Source: Desulfosporosinus cupriresistens (GTDB lineage: Bacteria > Bacillota > Desulfitobacteriia > Desulfitobacteriales > Desulfitobacteriaceae). Taken from it: DNA of 52,207 nt. The notes beneath the pieces are model-generated. The model searched no databases. It was given only the letters and a program-made list of their open reading frames with translations, and was not told where the DNA came from. The stretch covers positions 1 through 52,207 of the forward strand of contig NZ_MASS01000030.1 in the NCBI RefSeq assembly GCF_001707885.1, given 5' to 3'. Made by a program: the position numbers and the translations under genes. Numbering within the stretch: the stretch's first letter is position 1; every line of letters starts with the position of its first letter. Shown one piece after another: positions 7,168 through 15,828 of the stretch.

Positions 7168-7854
7168 ATGAAACATTGCATCATCTGTCTCCAGGAATTA
7201 GATCTTTTTAAAGGGCTGGCCCAAAATCAAATCATGGACTTGTGTCATTGTACACAAAAAAAGAAGTTTTCTAAGGGAAACTACCTGTTCCGTCAAGGAG
7301 AGAAAACAAGCACCATCTGCCTCATAAAATCGGGAAAACTGAAACTTACCCAAACAACCGTGGATGGCCATGAAACAATTCTTGATATCTGTGGTCCCGG
7401 TGAAGTCCTAGGTGAGTTGTCCCTATATCAGGATCAACCCGAGCATTCAAGTGCTATCGCCATGGAAGAGGTTTGTGTCTGCAGTTTCAGTAAACTACAA
7501 TTTGAGGCTTTGATCAAACAAGACCCTACGTTTGCCATGAGGATTATTGGCTACCTGGGGCAAAAGCGTTATGAAACTATGTTGAAGTCAGGAAAAGAAA
7601 CTGGACTGACGGTTAAAGAGCGATTATTACGACTTTTTTACCGGTTCGCCGAACAGTATGGACGAAAAACGTCAACTTCAACCCTGATCGATTTAAAAAT
7701 TACCCAGCAAGAATTAGCTGATTTAATTGGTTGTTCACGTGTAATGGCCATCCAGGCACTTAAAGAGTTAAAAGCAGCAAACATAATTGATCGGGAAGAG
7801 AGATACTATGTCTTAAAAAATGACCCTTGCATCAGTACCCATACGTTTAATTAA
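7168..7854 (+). CDS. Crp/Fnr-family regulator with N-terminal cysteines
   Basis: A 228-residue Crp/Fnr regulator: cyclic nucleotide-binding-like beta barrel (about 14-125), long dimer helix (about 128-160) and winged HTH (ITQQELADLIGCSRVMAIQALKEL, about 178-201, given here in part). Cysteines at 4, 7, 26 and 28 at the N-terminus could bind a metal, Fe-S cluster or act as a redox switch, but the spacing is not the classical Fnr pattern. The SD (GGAGAAGGAGGAG) is strong. Its target is unknown; neighbours are separately transcribed. Confidence 0.9.
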   Translation: MKHCIICLQELDLFKGLAQNQIMDLCHCTQKKKFSKGNYLFRQGEKTSTICLIKSGKLKLTQTTVDGHETILDICGPGEVLGELSLYQDQPEHSSAIAMEEVCVCSFSKLQFEALIKQDPTFAMRIIGYLGQKRYETMLKSGKETGLTVKERLLRLFYRFAEQYGRKTSTSTLIDLKITQQELADLIGCSRVMAIQALKELKAANIIDREERYYVLKNDPCISTHTFN

Positions 7855-7904
7855 TAACTACTTCCTAACATTTTGAGTGTCCTACATACTAAACCGATGT
7901 GCCT

Positions 7905-8606
7905 TTAGACCCTAAATCGATAGCCCGCCCCCCAAACTGTTTCTACATATTGAGGGTTAGATGGATCACTTTCAATTTTCTCACGCACTCTAGCGATGTG
8001 CACTGTAACTGTTGCGGAGTCTCCTAAGGCGTCTAACCCCCAGATACGTTCGAATAGTTCTTCTCGCCCGAACACTCTGTTAGGATTTTGCGCTAAGTAC
8101 AAGAGTAAGCTAAATTCTTTCTGAGCCAAGCTTACTTCTTGGCCGAGAACAAAGACTCTATGGGAGTCTTTTTCAATTTTAAGCCCCCGAATCGTCAAAG
8201 CATTCCCCTTCTTAACACCTTGGCTAAAGCGATACTTTAGCCTGTCATAATTCTCTAAGTGGGCTTTGACTCGCGCGACCAGTTCGCCTGGACTAAAAGG
8301 TTTCGTGATATAATCGTCGGCACCCAGGCTTAACCCTTTAATTTTATCGATTTCTTCCTTTTTGGCCGATACTAAGAGAACCGGAATATCTTTATCCTCC
8401 TTCATACTCCGCAAAATTTCTAACCCATCGATCCCAGGGAGCATGATATCTAAAATCAGTAGATCAACTTCATTTTCTTGAAGCTCTCTTGAGCCTTCCA
8501 ATCCATTGGTGCATACTCTGACGTCGAAGTCAGCAACTTCGAGATAGTCTTTTTGTAATTCAGCAATACTGGAATCATCTTCAATAATTAGGATCTTTTT
8601 CTTCAT
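7905..8606 (-). CDS. OmpR/PhoB-type response regulator
   Basis: A 233-residue response regulator: receiver domain (about 1-118) with acidic pocket E9/D10/D11, phospho-acceptor D53 and conserved KPF (about 103), then an OmpR-type winged helix (about 135-233, ending WGAGYRFRV). Last gene of a five-gene minus-strand operon (secreted protein, ABC ATPase, ABC permease, kinase, regulator), 15 bp after the kinase. It presumably controls the ABC genes; an inverted repeat in front of the first gene is the candidate target. Confidence 0.95.
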   Translation of the reverse strand: MKKKILIIEDDSSIAELQKDYLEVADFDVRVCTNGLEGSRELQENEVDLLILDIMLPGIDGLEILRSMKEDKDIPVLLVSAKKEEIDKIKGLSLGADDYITKPFSPGELVARVKAHLENYDRLKYRFSQGVKKGNALTIRGLKIEKDSHRVFVLGQEVSLAQKEFSLLLYLAQNPNRVFGREELFERIWGLDALGDSATVTVHIARVREKIESDPSNPQYVETVWGAGYRFRV

Positions 8607-8621
8607 TACTATCCTCCAGTA

Positions 8622-10052
8622 TCAAGATTTACTTAACGAAATCATGATACTGACCCCCTCCTCCCCGTGACTGACCGCCCATACTCTTCCATTGTGTCCT
8701 TCGATGATATGTTTTGCGATAGCCAGGCCTAAACCGCTTCCTTTGCTTCGAGCAGCGTCTGATCGGTAGAAGCGATCAAAAATGTAGGGCAAATCCTCTT
8801 CACTGATCCCTGAACCGTTGTCCCGCAGTTCAATAATCAGGCTGGCAGCAGTGTCTCTTAGTAAAATCTTTATTTCGCCGCGATCTTTACTCATGTATTT
8901 GCGAGAATTATCCAGGATATTCATAATCACTCGTTTCATTCTCTCGCGATCTAACAAGACGTGTTGTTGTTTCTCACGCAACTCGTTATGAAATGAAATC
9001 TGAATTTGACTGTTTTCTAATTCTGGTTCACTTTCGATTACACAGAGTTTAAGATATTCCTCGATGTCCGTTCTTTCGAAATCAAAGGGAATTTGGTTGA
9101 GATCGAGCTTAGCATAAAGCAGCAAATCGTCAATCATTTGGTCAACTTGGTGGGCCTTAAAAGATATCGTCTTTAAATATCGCTCCCTTTTGTCAGGAGT
9201 ATTGGCTATACCATCCAAGATACCTTCCACATACCCTTGAATTGAGGTCACAGGCGTCTTTAAATCGTGAGAAATACTGGAAATAAGCATTTTGCGGTTG
9301 TCCTCATACTTTAATTGAGTATACACTGAGTCCTTTAACTTAATTCGCATGAGTTCAAGATCACGACACAACGCTTGAATCTCTTGATCTCCTTCCTCCA
9401 CAATCGGATGATCCAGATTACCTCGACTAATTTCCGCCGCCGCACGTTGCAGATTCTGAAGCGGCGTGATAATACTTCGAGAAAATTGATAGGAAACCAC
9501 AATATTGCTGAGCATAAATGTTAGAACAAATGTAACACCTATCAACACTAGGAAACTTGTCAGATTCGCGACGGATCGATCCACAGGGGCAAGCAATGAC
9601 ACGCTCCCTTGGGAACCATCCTTAAACTTAAGATTGATTAATTCAACAGTATAAGAAACGTCGCCAATAACGACAAGTTCTCTTCCCCCCTGCAAGTTTC
9701 CTGCTTCTAAGCACTTAGCCACATCGATTTTACTGAAATTCCGGGAAGAGAAAATGACTTTGTCTTGCTTAAGCATCATGAGCTCTCCATTAATTTCTGC
9801 CAACCGTTCCTGGAGATGCTTTTGAAAGCTTTCTTGCTCTACCACCTCAGGTGTGCGCTGCAAAATACCGGCTTCACTATTTATGAGCTCAAACTTAATT
9901 TGTGATAACTTCTGGTAGTTTTCGAACGATATATCATGAGTCGATAATTTACCGACAACAAAAAGAACAGCCAAAGCAATAAAAACAGTAACAATCATGG
10001 GAATGACTACTGTTGAAGCGTTGGCTAAAATCAAACGTTTTTTGAGGTTCAT
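8622..10052 (-). CDS. HAMP-domain sensor histidine kinase
   Basis: A 476-residue membrane kinase: TM1 (about 7-34), extracytoplasmic sensor of about 130 residues, TM2 (about 164-190), HAMP (about 191-243), HisKA with phospho-acceptor H262 (SSISHDLKTPV) and HATPase with N box (NILDNSRKYM) and G boxes (DNGSGIS, GSGLGLAIA). It pairs with the response regulator 15 bp downstream and follows the ABC permease by 9 bp. An extracytoplasmic sensor next to an ABC-2 exporter suggests sensing of an envelope-active compound, but the signal is not readable. Confidence 0.95.
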   Translation of the reverse strand: MNLKKRLILANASTVVIPMIVTVFIALAVLFVVGKLSTHDISFENYQKLSQIKFELINSEAGILQRTPEVVEQESFQKHLQERLAEINGELMMLKQDKVIFSSRNFSKIDVAKCLEAGNLQGGRELVVIGDVSYTVELINLKFKDGSQGSVSLLAPVDRSVANLTSFLVLIGVTFVLTFMLSNIVVSYQFSRSIITPLQNLQRAAAEISRGNLDHPIVEEGDQEIQALCRDLELMRIKLKDSVYTQLKYEDNRKMLISSISHDLKTPVTSIQGYVEGILDGIANTPDKRERYLKTISFKAHQVDQMIDDLLLYAKLDLNQIPFDFERTDIEEYLKLCVIESEPELENSQIQISFHNELREKQQHVLLDRERMKRVIMNILDNSRKYMSKDRGEIKILLRDTAASLIIELRDNGSGISEEDLPYIFDRFYRSDAARSKGSGLGLAIAKHIIEGHNGRVWAVSHGEEGVSIMISLSKS

Positions 10053-10061
10053 AACGTCACC

Positions 10062-10814
10062 CTAAAATTCCTTTTTATCAAATAGGTAAAAACCAGCTGT
10101 AAACAGCATTATACCCGATCCGAGCATGATCATAAATTGACGCATAATTTTTCCTAGTGGAAAAGAGTTTACCAGAAATAGATTATACCAGTCAAGTTGT
10201 GTTGTCATGAATAGACTTGAATACTGAGAAAAGAGCACTCCCAATACCTTAAAGACGATAAAAGCCAAGATAGATATAAAAAAGACGGATATTCCACTCT
10301 TAAAGAGATTGGCTAACAGGACAATCCCTAAAGCCAAAACAGTCATGGGCAGTAAGCTAACAAGATAGGAAAACACTGTCCGGCCCAAAGAGTCCCAGGT
10401 TGCGGAATTCGTATTAAACATAAACCCGGCCACCATCGAAAAGATGAGTAATAACAGTAGCGTGACCAAGATAAATAGCACGATGGCCGTAATTTTGGCG
10501 GTAAAGATCTTAAATCGGCTTACTGGTCGAGTCAAGGTGATGCGCATACTATTCTGAGAATACTCTCCCGAGAAACTATCTATCGTAACTAAGGCCGTAA
10601 AGAGCGGCAGGACGGTGTTGACCACCACCGACAATACGAGCATCGGAAATTCAACACTTCCCGCTCCTCGGAGTCCGAAGCCACTTCTCACTCCGACAAT
10701 AGCCAGTTGCCCTATGACAATCACAGCCAGAGAAAGCAAAACCGCCACCAGGGCCTTTTTCTTTTTATAGAGCTTCTCGATTTCATTAACGAGCGCAGCT
10801 TGAAACACGGCCAT
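10062..10814 (-). CDS. ABC-2 type transporter permease
   Basis: A 250-residue membrane protein with about six helices and the ABC-2 pattern of a cytoplasmic N-terminal segment (NEIEKLYKKKKA) before TM1, and the FSGEYSQNSMRITLTRPVSR cytoplasmic loop (about 83-102) typical of BcrB/NatB-like permeases. Its start overlaps the 3' end of the ATPase gene by 29 bp. Works with the ATPase at 10786-11526; direction is probably export. Substrate unknown. Confidence 0.9.
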   Translation of the reverse strand: MAVFQAALVNEIEKLYKKKKALVAVLLSLAVIVIGQLAIVGVRSGFGLRGAGSVEFPMLVLSVVVNTVLPLFTALVTIDSFSGEYSQNSMRITLTRPVSRFKIFTAKITAIVLFILVTLLLLLIFSMVAGFMFNTNSATWDSLGRTVFSYLVSLLPMTVLALGIVLLANLFKSGISVFFISILAFIVFKVLGVLFSQYSSLFMTTQLDWYNLFLVNSFPLGKIMRQFMIMLGSGIMLFTAGFYLFDKKEF

Positions 10815-11526
10815 TTCTCTCTACCTCACTTACAAAATAATTCTCTAGAGTCGCATAGTTGTTCAAGATAGTCTGAGTACTCTCAACATTGAGCATTTTT
10901 CCATTGTAGATCACCCCGATGCGATTGCAGGTCAGCTCTACATCATGGATCAGATGACTAGAGATGAAAAATGTGGTTTTTTCCTGCTCCGCCAAATGGT
11001 GGATCATCCTGCGAATATCGATCATTCCCTCGACATCGAGACCGTTCAGCGGTTCATCAAGAATGACGACCTGAGGTCGGGATAATATTGCCGCCGACAA
11101 ACCTAGGCGCTGCTTCATCCCGAGAGAGAATTTTTTGGGCTTTTCATGCTTATACTTGCTCATACCTGTCAGCTCTAACACTTCTTCAATCCGGTGATGA
11201 TCGACCTCTGGATAGTACCGAGCCAACTGCTTCAGATTATCAAAGGCGCTAAGATAAGCGTAAGATTCTGCGATTTCGATAAGACAACCTACCTTTTCCA
11301 TCGCTAACTCATACTCTTCCGTCACACTGTGTCCGAAGATTTTCACATCCCCACGATCTGGCCGGATGAGTCCTGTCATTATTTTCATGGCTGTGGTTTT
11401 TCCAGCCCCATTTGGGCCCAGAAAACCAAAGATGTCCCCTTTAAATATATCAAGATTAATATCCTGGATACCACGTCCATTGACATAGGACTTGGTTAAA
11501 TTTTCAATCTCAATAATTTTTTCCAT
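10786..11526 (-). CDS. ABC transporter ATP-binding protein
   Basis: A 246-residue ATPase of the BcrA/NatA type: Walker A GPNGAGKTT (37-45), signature SLGMKQRLG (about 134-142), Walker B VVILDEPLNG (about 153-162), switch His in SSHL. It energises the ABC-2 permease encoded immediately downstream. SD AGGGAGG precedes ATG. This class includes bacitracin, lantibiotic and sodium exporters, and coupling to a two-component system suggests a stress or resistance role. Confidence 0.94.
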   Translation of the reverse strand: MEKIIEIENLTKSYVNGRGIQDINLDIFKGDIFGFLGPNGAGKTTAMKIMTGLIRPDRGDVKIFGHSVTEEYELAMEKVGCLIEIAESYAYLSAFDNLKQLARYYPEVDHHRIEEVLELTGMSKYKHEKPKKFSLGMKQRLGLSAAILSRPQVVILDEPLNGLDVEGMIDIRRMIHHLAEQEKTTFFISSHLIHDVELTCNRIGVIYNGKMLNVESTQTILNNYATLENYFVSEVERNGRVSSCAR

Positions 11527-11609
11527 GCCTTTTCCTCCCTAGTGAACACCTAATACAGCTGCCAGGAATTCTCCCGGCAGCTATCAATCTCCTCTTTTAT
11601 ATAAAGCAC

Positions 11610-12842
11610 TTACTCTAAATCTGGTCTAAAGGATGAATCAAAGATCAGGTTCCCTCTGGACATCATAACCCCATTCAAATACAACTGTCCTGAATGGTCA
11701 TCAACGTAAATGCTTCGCTTACTGCCAGATTCCGTAGTGTAATCAAACTCTGAGGAATTTTTCTGATCTGACTTTTTAGCGTTAAATTTGAAATCACGCT
11801 CGCTATTCGCATATTCTTCAAATCCCGGCTTATATACTTCGTAATATTGTCCTGTAAGGGTCTGATTATCAAAATGTGAGATCTCCATAATCTGTTCTCC
11901 GACTTTAACAAACTTGCCGTCCTTTTCGATAAGAATATCATTTTTAAATTTGCCAACAAACTTTTCAGGATTAGTAATCTCAGACCCGTACTCTCTTGCA
12001 GTGTCCTTAACAACTTTCTTCCCTGTAAGATCAGGTTTCGTAACCGTTGTTGCGTTAATATCGGAAATTTTGAATAAAGCTTCAATAGATATCTCATGAA
12101 CCGTTCCTTGCTCATCCTTACCAGACAGCACTGCAGATCCTAAGATACTTTCCAGCACACCGTCTTTGTTAACTTTGGCTGTACCCTTAACTTCTTTGAC
12201 AAAAACATCCTTGGTGAGATGAGGTAGAATATCTTGACTACCGTTGAATTCTTGTTTCGTTTGAAACGAAGCCACAGCATTGACCAAGGATGGGATTTGC
12301 ACCTCAGTTAATGAGCCTGCGAACCCTTTACTGCCATCCGAATTTTCCGTGACTACCACATGGTCTTTTAGACTCCCCACGACAGCGTCCGCTATTTTTT
12401 CAATATCGTCAGCACCATCTTCCTTGAAAGGATTAGAAAAAGCTTCTTCCTTTCTTTCCTGGGGGTACTCCGTCACATAGTAAGTCGGATCACTCTGGGA
12501 AACTCGGATTTCGGTCGTCTTATCTGAGTAGGTTTGGGAATTGATATTATCTCCGTTAATCCGTTCTCTAGATGAAATGTTTTCTGACGCATTCTTACTT
12601 CTGTCGTACTTATGAATATCGTTTGTGGTCCCTAGCGTTTTGCCATTATCTTTTATCGCAACTGATAAATCCATTGTGAAACTGTTAAATTTGTCGCTGC
12701 TCTGCTCGGCAGTCACTTTAAGAGCATCCTTTAACTGGTCATAGCCGCTTTTTGTGACAATGTCTGCCAGGGCAGTTGTCGCTAACAACAAAGTCCCCAG
12801 TGTAAAACTAACGAGCATTGCCGTTTTCTTTTTAACTTTCAT
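11610..12842 (-). CDS. Secreted protein of unknown function, first gene of the ABC/two-component operon
   Basis: A 410-residue protein with a clear signal peptide (basic MKVKKK, hydrophobic core, cleavage after TALA near residue 26); the rest is hydrophilic with no membrane helix. I do not recognise the domain. The mature part is rich in Lys/Asp/Ser and beta-prone, ending with segments such as RSIYVDDHSGQLYLNG. No lipobox. It is first in the minus-strand operon, 83 bp before the ATPase gene, so it may be the exported partner, sensor accessory or substrate-binding protein of the system. Confidence 0.85.
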   Translation of the reverse strand: MKVKKKTAMLVSFTLGTLLLATTALADIVTKSGYDQLKDALKVTAEQSSDKFNSFTMDLSVAIKDNGKTLGTTNDIHKYDRSKNASENISSRERINGDNINSQTYSDKTTEIRVSQSDPTYYVTEYPQERKEEAFSNPFKEDGADDIEKIADAVVGSLKDHVVVTENSDGSKGFAGSLTEVQIPSLVNAVASFQTKQEFNGSQDILPHLTKDVFVKEVKGTAKVNKDGVLESILGSAVLSGKDEQGTVHEISIEALFKISDINATTVTKPDLTGKKVVKDTAREYGSEITNPEKFVGKFKNDILIEKDGKFVKVGEQIMEISHFDNQTLTGQYYEVYKPGFEEYANSERDFKFNAKKSDQKNSSEFDYTTESGSKRSIYVDDHSGQLYLNGVMMSRGNLIFDSSFRPDLE

Positions 12843-12914
12843 TCGTTCAACCCCTCAACTATATTTGTGGAAGCTTCCTATGGATATTCTAACCTAATGG
12901 TCTTGATTTTCCCT

Positions 12915-12945
12915 AAACAGTTTATTAACAAAGTATAAACTGTTT
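12915..12945. promoter_or_regulatory. Inverted repeat upstream of the secreted-protein/ABC/TCS operon
   Basis: Perfect 11-bp arms AAACAGTTTAT and ATAAACTGTTT with a 9-nt spacer, 73 bp upstream of the operon's first ATG. On the minus strand a -10-like TAGAAT follows, without a recognisable -35, consistent with an activator site for the operon's own response regulator. The plus-strand side is T-rich, so a terminator-like role is the alternative. Confidence 0.45.
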
Positions 12946-13195
12946 TTCTTCTACTTAACACTAAAATTTAGGCTCATCCGTTCTGCAATCGCTTCCCCCA
13001 GCCAGATTTCCGGTAGGAATCCTGCCCGCGCAACCACGCTGGTGTAAATAACAAGAAAAATGGTATATAATGAGGACAAAGCATAGGTTTAATCCTTCAT
13101 TAGTCTGAATCTGCCATTAGGTAGTTGAAGCGAAGATTTACACTTAATGCCACGAAGAAATTCAAATAAATCATTGGTGGAGGGATTGATAGTTC
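12946..13195. other. Divergent intergenic region before yojF-like gene
   Basis: A TATAAT (13066-13071) lies 125 bp before the YojF-like ATG with only a poor -35 (TGTAAA, 17 bp upstream). No gene or strong structure seen otherwise. Confidence 0.4.
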
Positions 13196-13546
13196 ATGAA
13201 CCCAATAGATAAGTCGATTGTACAACCTGCGCTGGACAATTTTCTAAACCGAGATGTATACCTCCACCTAGAGACGACCAATGGAGCCTATGCAGCCCAT
13301 AACCGAGAGAGCAATATGACTGTAGGGGCATATATTCGCAATGGTCGTATTTCTTATGGACGAGGGATCATCACAGGTGACGGCCCATATCGCGTCGGGC
13401 TCAAGATGGAACTCGGCTGGGTCTACGCCGAAGGACTGACTGATTTTGAGATGGAGCAAGAAGGCCAACTCTTACTGGCCGGTCATGATCAAGAGGGGCG
13501 TCTGGCTGTAGCTTTGGAACTCAGTTTGCACCCCTTTGAACTGTAA
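13196..13546 (+). CDS. YojF-family protein (DUF1806)
   Basis: A 116-residue protein of the YojF/DUF1806 family, a small beta-rich cytoplasmic protein of unknown biochemical role. It is recognised from its sequence (ETTNGAYAAHN, GAYIRNGRISYGRG, MELGWVYAEGLT) and from its place directly upstream of bshB2, as in Bacillus (yojF-yojG). It may assist bacillithiol metabolism. SD GGTGGAGGG lies about 11 nt before ATG. Confidence 0.85.
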   Translation: MNPIDKSIVQPALDNFLNRDVYLHLETTNGAYAAHNRESNMTVGAYIRNGRISYGRGIITGDGPYRVGLKMELGWVYAEGLTDFEMEQEGQLLLAGHDQEGRLAVALELSLHPFEL

Positions 13547-13618
13547 AGCCGTCGCCTGAACACCGCAACGGGGTTCAGACGTTGCCGTAAATTTTGATTA
13601 ACGTGGGAGGAATAATTC

Positions 13619-14290
13619 TTGGAACAACATGTTCTCGTAGTTTTTCCCCATCCAGACGACGAAACGTTTGGCTGTGGTGGAACTATAGCACAATTTACCA
13701 AATCAGGGGTTCCGGTCACTTATATCTGCGGTACTATGGGCCAAATGGGGCGCAATATGGGAAAACCATTCTTTGCCACCCGTGAGTCGTTACCTAAAAT
13801 TCGGGAAGCAGAATTGGAGAAAGCTTGCCAGGCTATCGGCATCCAAAAGGTGATTAAACTGGGGTTACGCGATAAAACGATTGAGTTTGAAGATCCTGAA
13901 ATATTGGCCGATAGAATTGAACAAATCCTGCGCGAGCTCAAGCCCTCCCTGGTCCTTACCCACTATCCCGGTTACGCAGTACATCCAGATCACAATGCTC
14001 TTGGCGATGTAACTATCCGTGCGATCTCTCGTCTTTCTGATCAAGAACGCCCTATAGTACATGCTCACGCTTTTGCCCGTGACTGTCAGGATGTGCTCGG
14101 CCCACCGGATATCGTCAATGACATTTCTGACATGGCTGAAGTGAAGCTGGCTGCGATCCGGGCGCACAGGACTCAATCACAACTAGTTCTTGGACGCCTT
14201 GCCAATGGACAGTTAAAAAAACCATCATCGAAGGACTCTTATAGCCACATGCTCAGGCGTGAATCTTTTTGGACCTATAATTTTTCGTAA
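13619..14290 (+). CDS. bshB2: Bacillithiol biosynthesis deacetylase BshB2
   Basis: A 223-residue LmbE/PIG-L-fold zinc deacetylase. Zinc ligands are in HPDDETFGCGGT (about 11-22) and HPDHNALGD (about 121-129), matching BshB2 (YojG). It deacetylates GlcNAc-malate (and possibly bacillithiol conjugates) in bacillithiol synthesis or turnover. The start is a TTG 8 nt after a strong GGGAGG; there is no ATG at this position. It follows the YojF-like gene by 72 bp. bshA and bshC are not in the window. Confidence 0.88.
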   Translation: MEQHVLVVFPHPDDETFGCGGTIAQFTKSGVPVTYICGTMGQMGRNMGKPFFATRESLPKIREAELEKACQAIGIQKVIKLGLRDKTIEFEDPEILADRIEQILRELKPSLVLTHYPGYAVHPDHNALGDVTIRAISRLSDQERPIVHAHAFARDCQDVLGPPDIVNDISDMAEVKLAAIRAHRTQSQLVLGRLANGQLKKPSSKDSYSHMLRRESFWTYNFS

Positions 14291-14312
14291 GCCCACGCTA
14301 AGATAATCATAA

Positions 14313-14358
14313 AAGCCAGTAACCTCCCTCACATTTCTTAAAGGAGCGTTACTGGCTT
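14313..14358 (+). terminator. Hairpin after bshB2
   Basis: 11-bp arms AAGCCAGTAAC / GTTACTGGCTT, with inner CTCC/GGAG pairing, followed by a moderately T-rich stretch. Probable terminator. Confidence 0.65.
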
Positions 14359-14543
14359 ATGTTATTCTCTTGGCCATTCTATTAATATTTTTACTAATCC
14401 CCATGTTTTAAACCTTCATTTTTCTAATACTTTGTATTCGAAATCAGAATTGCTCTACCTTGCCAGACACATTATAGTGAGGTTGTAGACGACCTCGCAT
14501 CCTTATCTTAGTCGTCAACACGATATAACCTAGGATTGGAGAA

Positions 14544-15710
14544 ATGACTGTGCTAGCATCCCAAGTTGCCTTATCTCGTACCCTAATTGATAAACCTGAT
14601 AAACACCTTTCCGTTGCCCGCCAATTTGGCACTAATTGGTTCACAGTAGTCATGGGAATTGGTATTGTCGCTGCTCTGACTTATACATCGCCCATTCCTC
14701 TCCCTGGACAACACATGACCGGCATGGCTTTTTTTCTTGTCGATAATGTGGTTTTTACCATTGCTCTTGGCTTGTGGTTGTGGCGATGGATACGCCACAC
14801 TGACGAGGCACTCAAGGATTTTTCCGACCCGAGCAAGATCCTTTTTTATGGTGCCTTAGCGATGGGCATCAATGTGATTGGAAATGACTATCTTGTCATC
14901 GGTACGCACATGCTTGCTCCGTCAACTGCTATCTTGATCAGTAAAGTCATCTGGCTTTGCGGAGTTATAGTTGCTCTGTTTACCGTCGTTATTGTACCTT
15001 ATTTACTCTTTGTCACCCACCAAGTTTCCGTTGAGGAAACCCATGCCAGTTGGCTAATTCCAGTTGTTCCCCCCATCGTAGCCGCAGCTACAGGTGCTAA
15101 TCTTATCCCCTTTTGGAGTTCTTCTACTTATCAGTTTTCTTTTGCTATGCTCATTTTGGCTATGTTTGGCATGACTTTTTTCCTATTTATCATGATCAGC
15201 AGTTTATACTATTCCCGGCTTGTTTATCAAGGTAAGATTGCTGGGAGCTTAGCCCCGAGCGTTTGGATCGAAATCGGTCCCCTAGGAATGTCTATGACAA
15301 TTTTTTGCACTCTTCCCCTTGTCACTCAGCCCCTCTTTGGTGCTTGGAACGCCGGATTTTATGCTCTGGGTATCCTCTTTGCTGTTGCGATGTGGGGAGT
15401 GGGCATCTGGTGGATCATGATCGCCAGTCTCTACTCGCTTGTGCATCTTATGGACAAAAAAAGTAAAATCCCCTATAACCTGGGCTGGTGGAGTTACGTC
15501 TTCCCACTTGGCAGCTTTACAACTGGAACCTACGCCTTGAACCATCTTTTAGGGCATTCGTTCTTTGCAATAGCTGGATTGATACAATTTATCGCTTTGT
15601 TAGGATTCTTTAGTCTTGTCTTAATCAAAACCCTAGTTGGCGTCTATAACGGATCTTTGCTGCGTTGGCGATCCCCTCATCTTCATCTTTTGATCCAACA
15701 AAAAGCCTGA
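14544..15710 (+). CDS. TDT-family transporter (TehA/SLAC1/Ssu1-like)
   Basis: A 388-residue membrane protein with about ten helices, assigned to the tellurite-resistance/dicarboxylate transporter (TDT) family from WFTVVMGIGI near the N-terminus and GWWSYVFPLGSFT near residues 320-332. The family includes C4-dicarboxylate carriers, TehA, SLAC1 anion channels and the sulfite pump Ssu1. A CysL-like LysR regulator is convergent on its 3' side, so sulfite or another anion is a plausible substrate; this is inference. A shared terminator follows. Confidence 0.85.
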   Translation: MTVLASQVALSRTLIDKPDKHLSVARQFGTNWFTVVMGIGIVAALTYTSPIPLPGQHMTGMAFFLVDNVVFTIALGLWLWRWIRHTDEALKDFSDPSKILFYGALAMGINVIGNDYLVIGTHMLAPSTAILISKVIWLCGVIVALFTVVIVPYLLFVTHQVSVEETHASWLIPVVPPIVAAATGANLIPFWSSSTYQFSFAMLILAMFGMTFFLFIMISSLYYSRLVYQGKIAGSLAPSVWIEIGPLGMSMTIFCTLPLVTQPLFGAWNAGFYALGILFAVAMWGVGIWWIMIASLYSLVHLMDKKSKIPYNLGWWSYVFPLGSFTTGTYALNHLLGHSFFAIAGLIQFIALLGFFSLVLIKTLVGVYNGSLLRWRSPHLHLLIQQKA

Positions 15711-15755
15711 AGATCTTCAATACCAAAGGGCTTTGAGAGCACCTAATCTACTTAA

Positions 15756-15792
15756 AAAGAGTCGACTACTCCCAAAGAGTAATCGGCTCTTT
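15756..15792. terminator. Bidirectional terminator between TDT and LysR genes
   Basis: 16-bp stem (two mismatched or wobble positions) with arms at 15756-15771 and 15777-15792 and a 5-nt loop; T-rich on both outer sides. Lies between convergent genes. Confidence 0.78.
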
Positions 15793-15828
15793 AGTTATCC
15801 ATTTTCCGGAGGTAAATTGTCCATTTAA

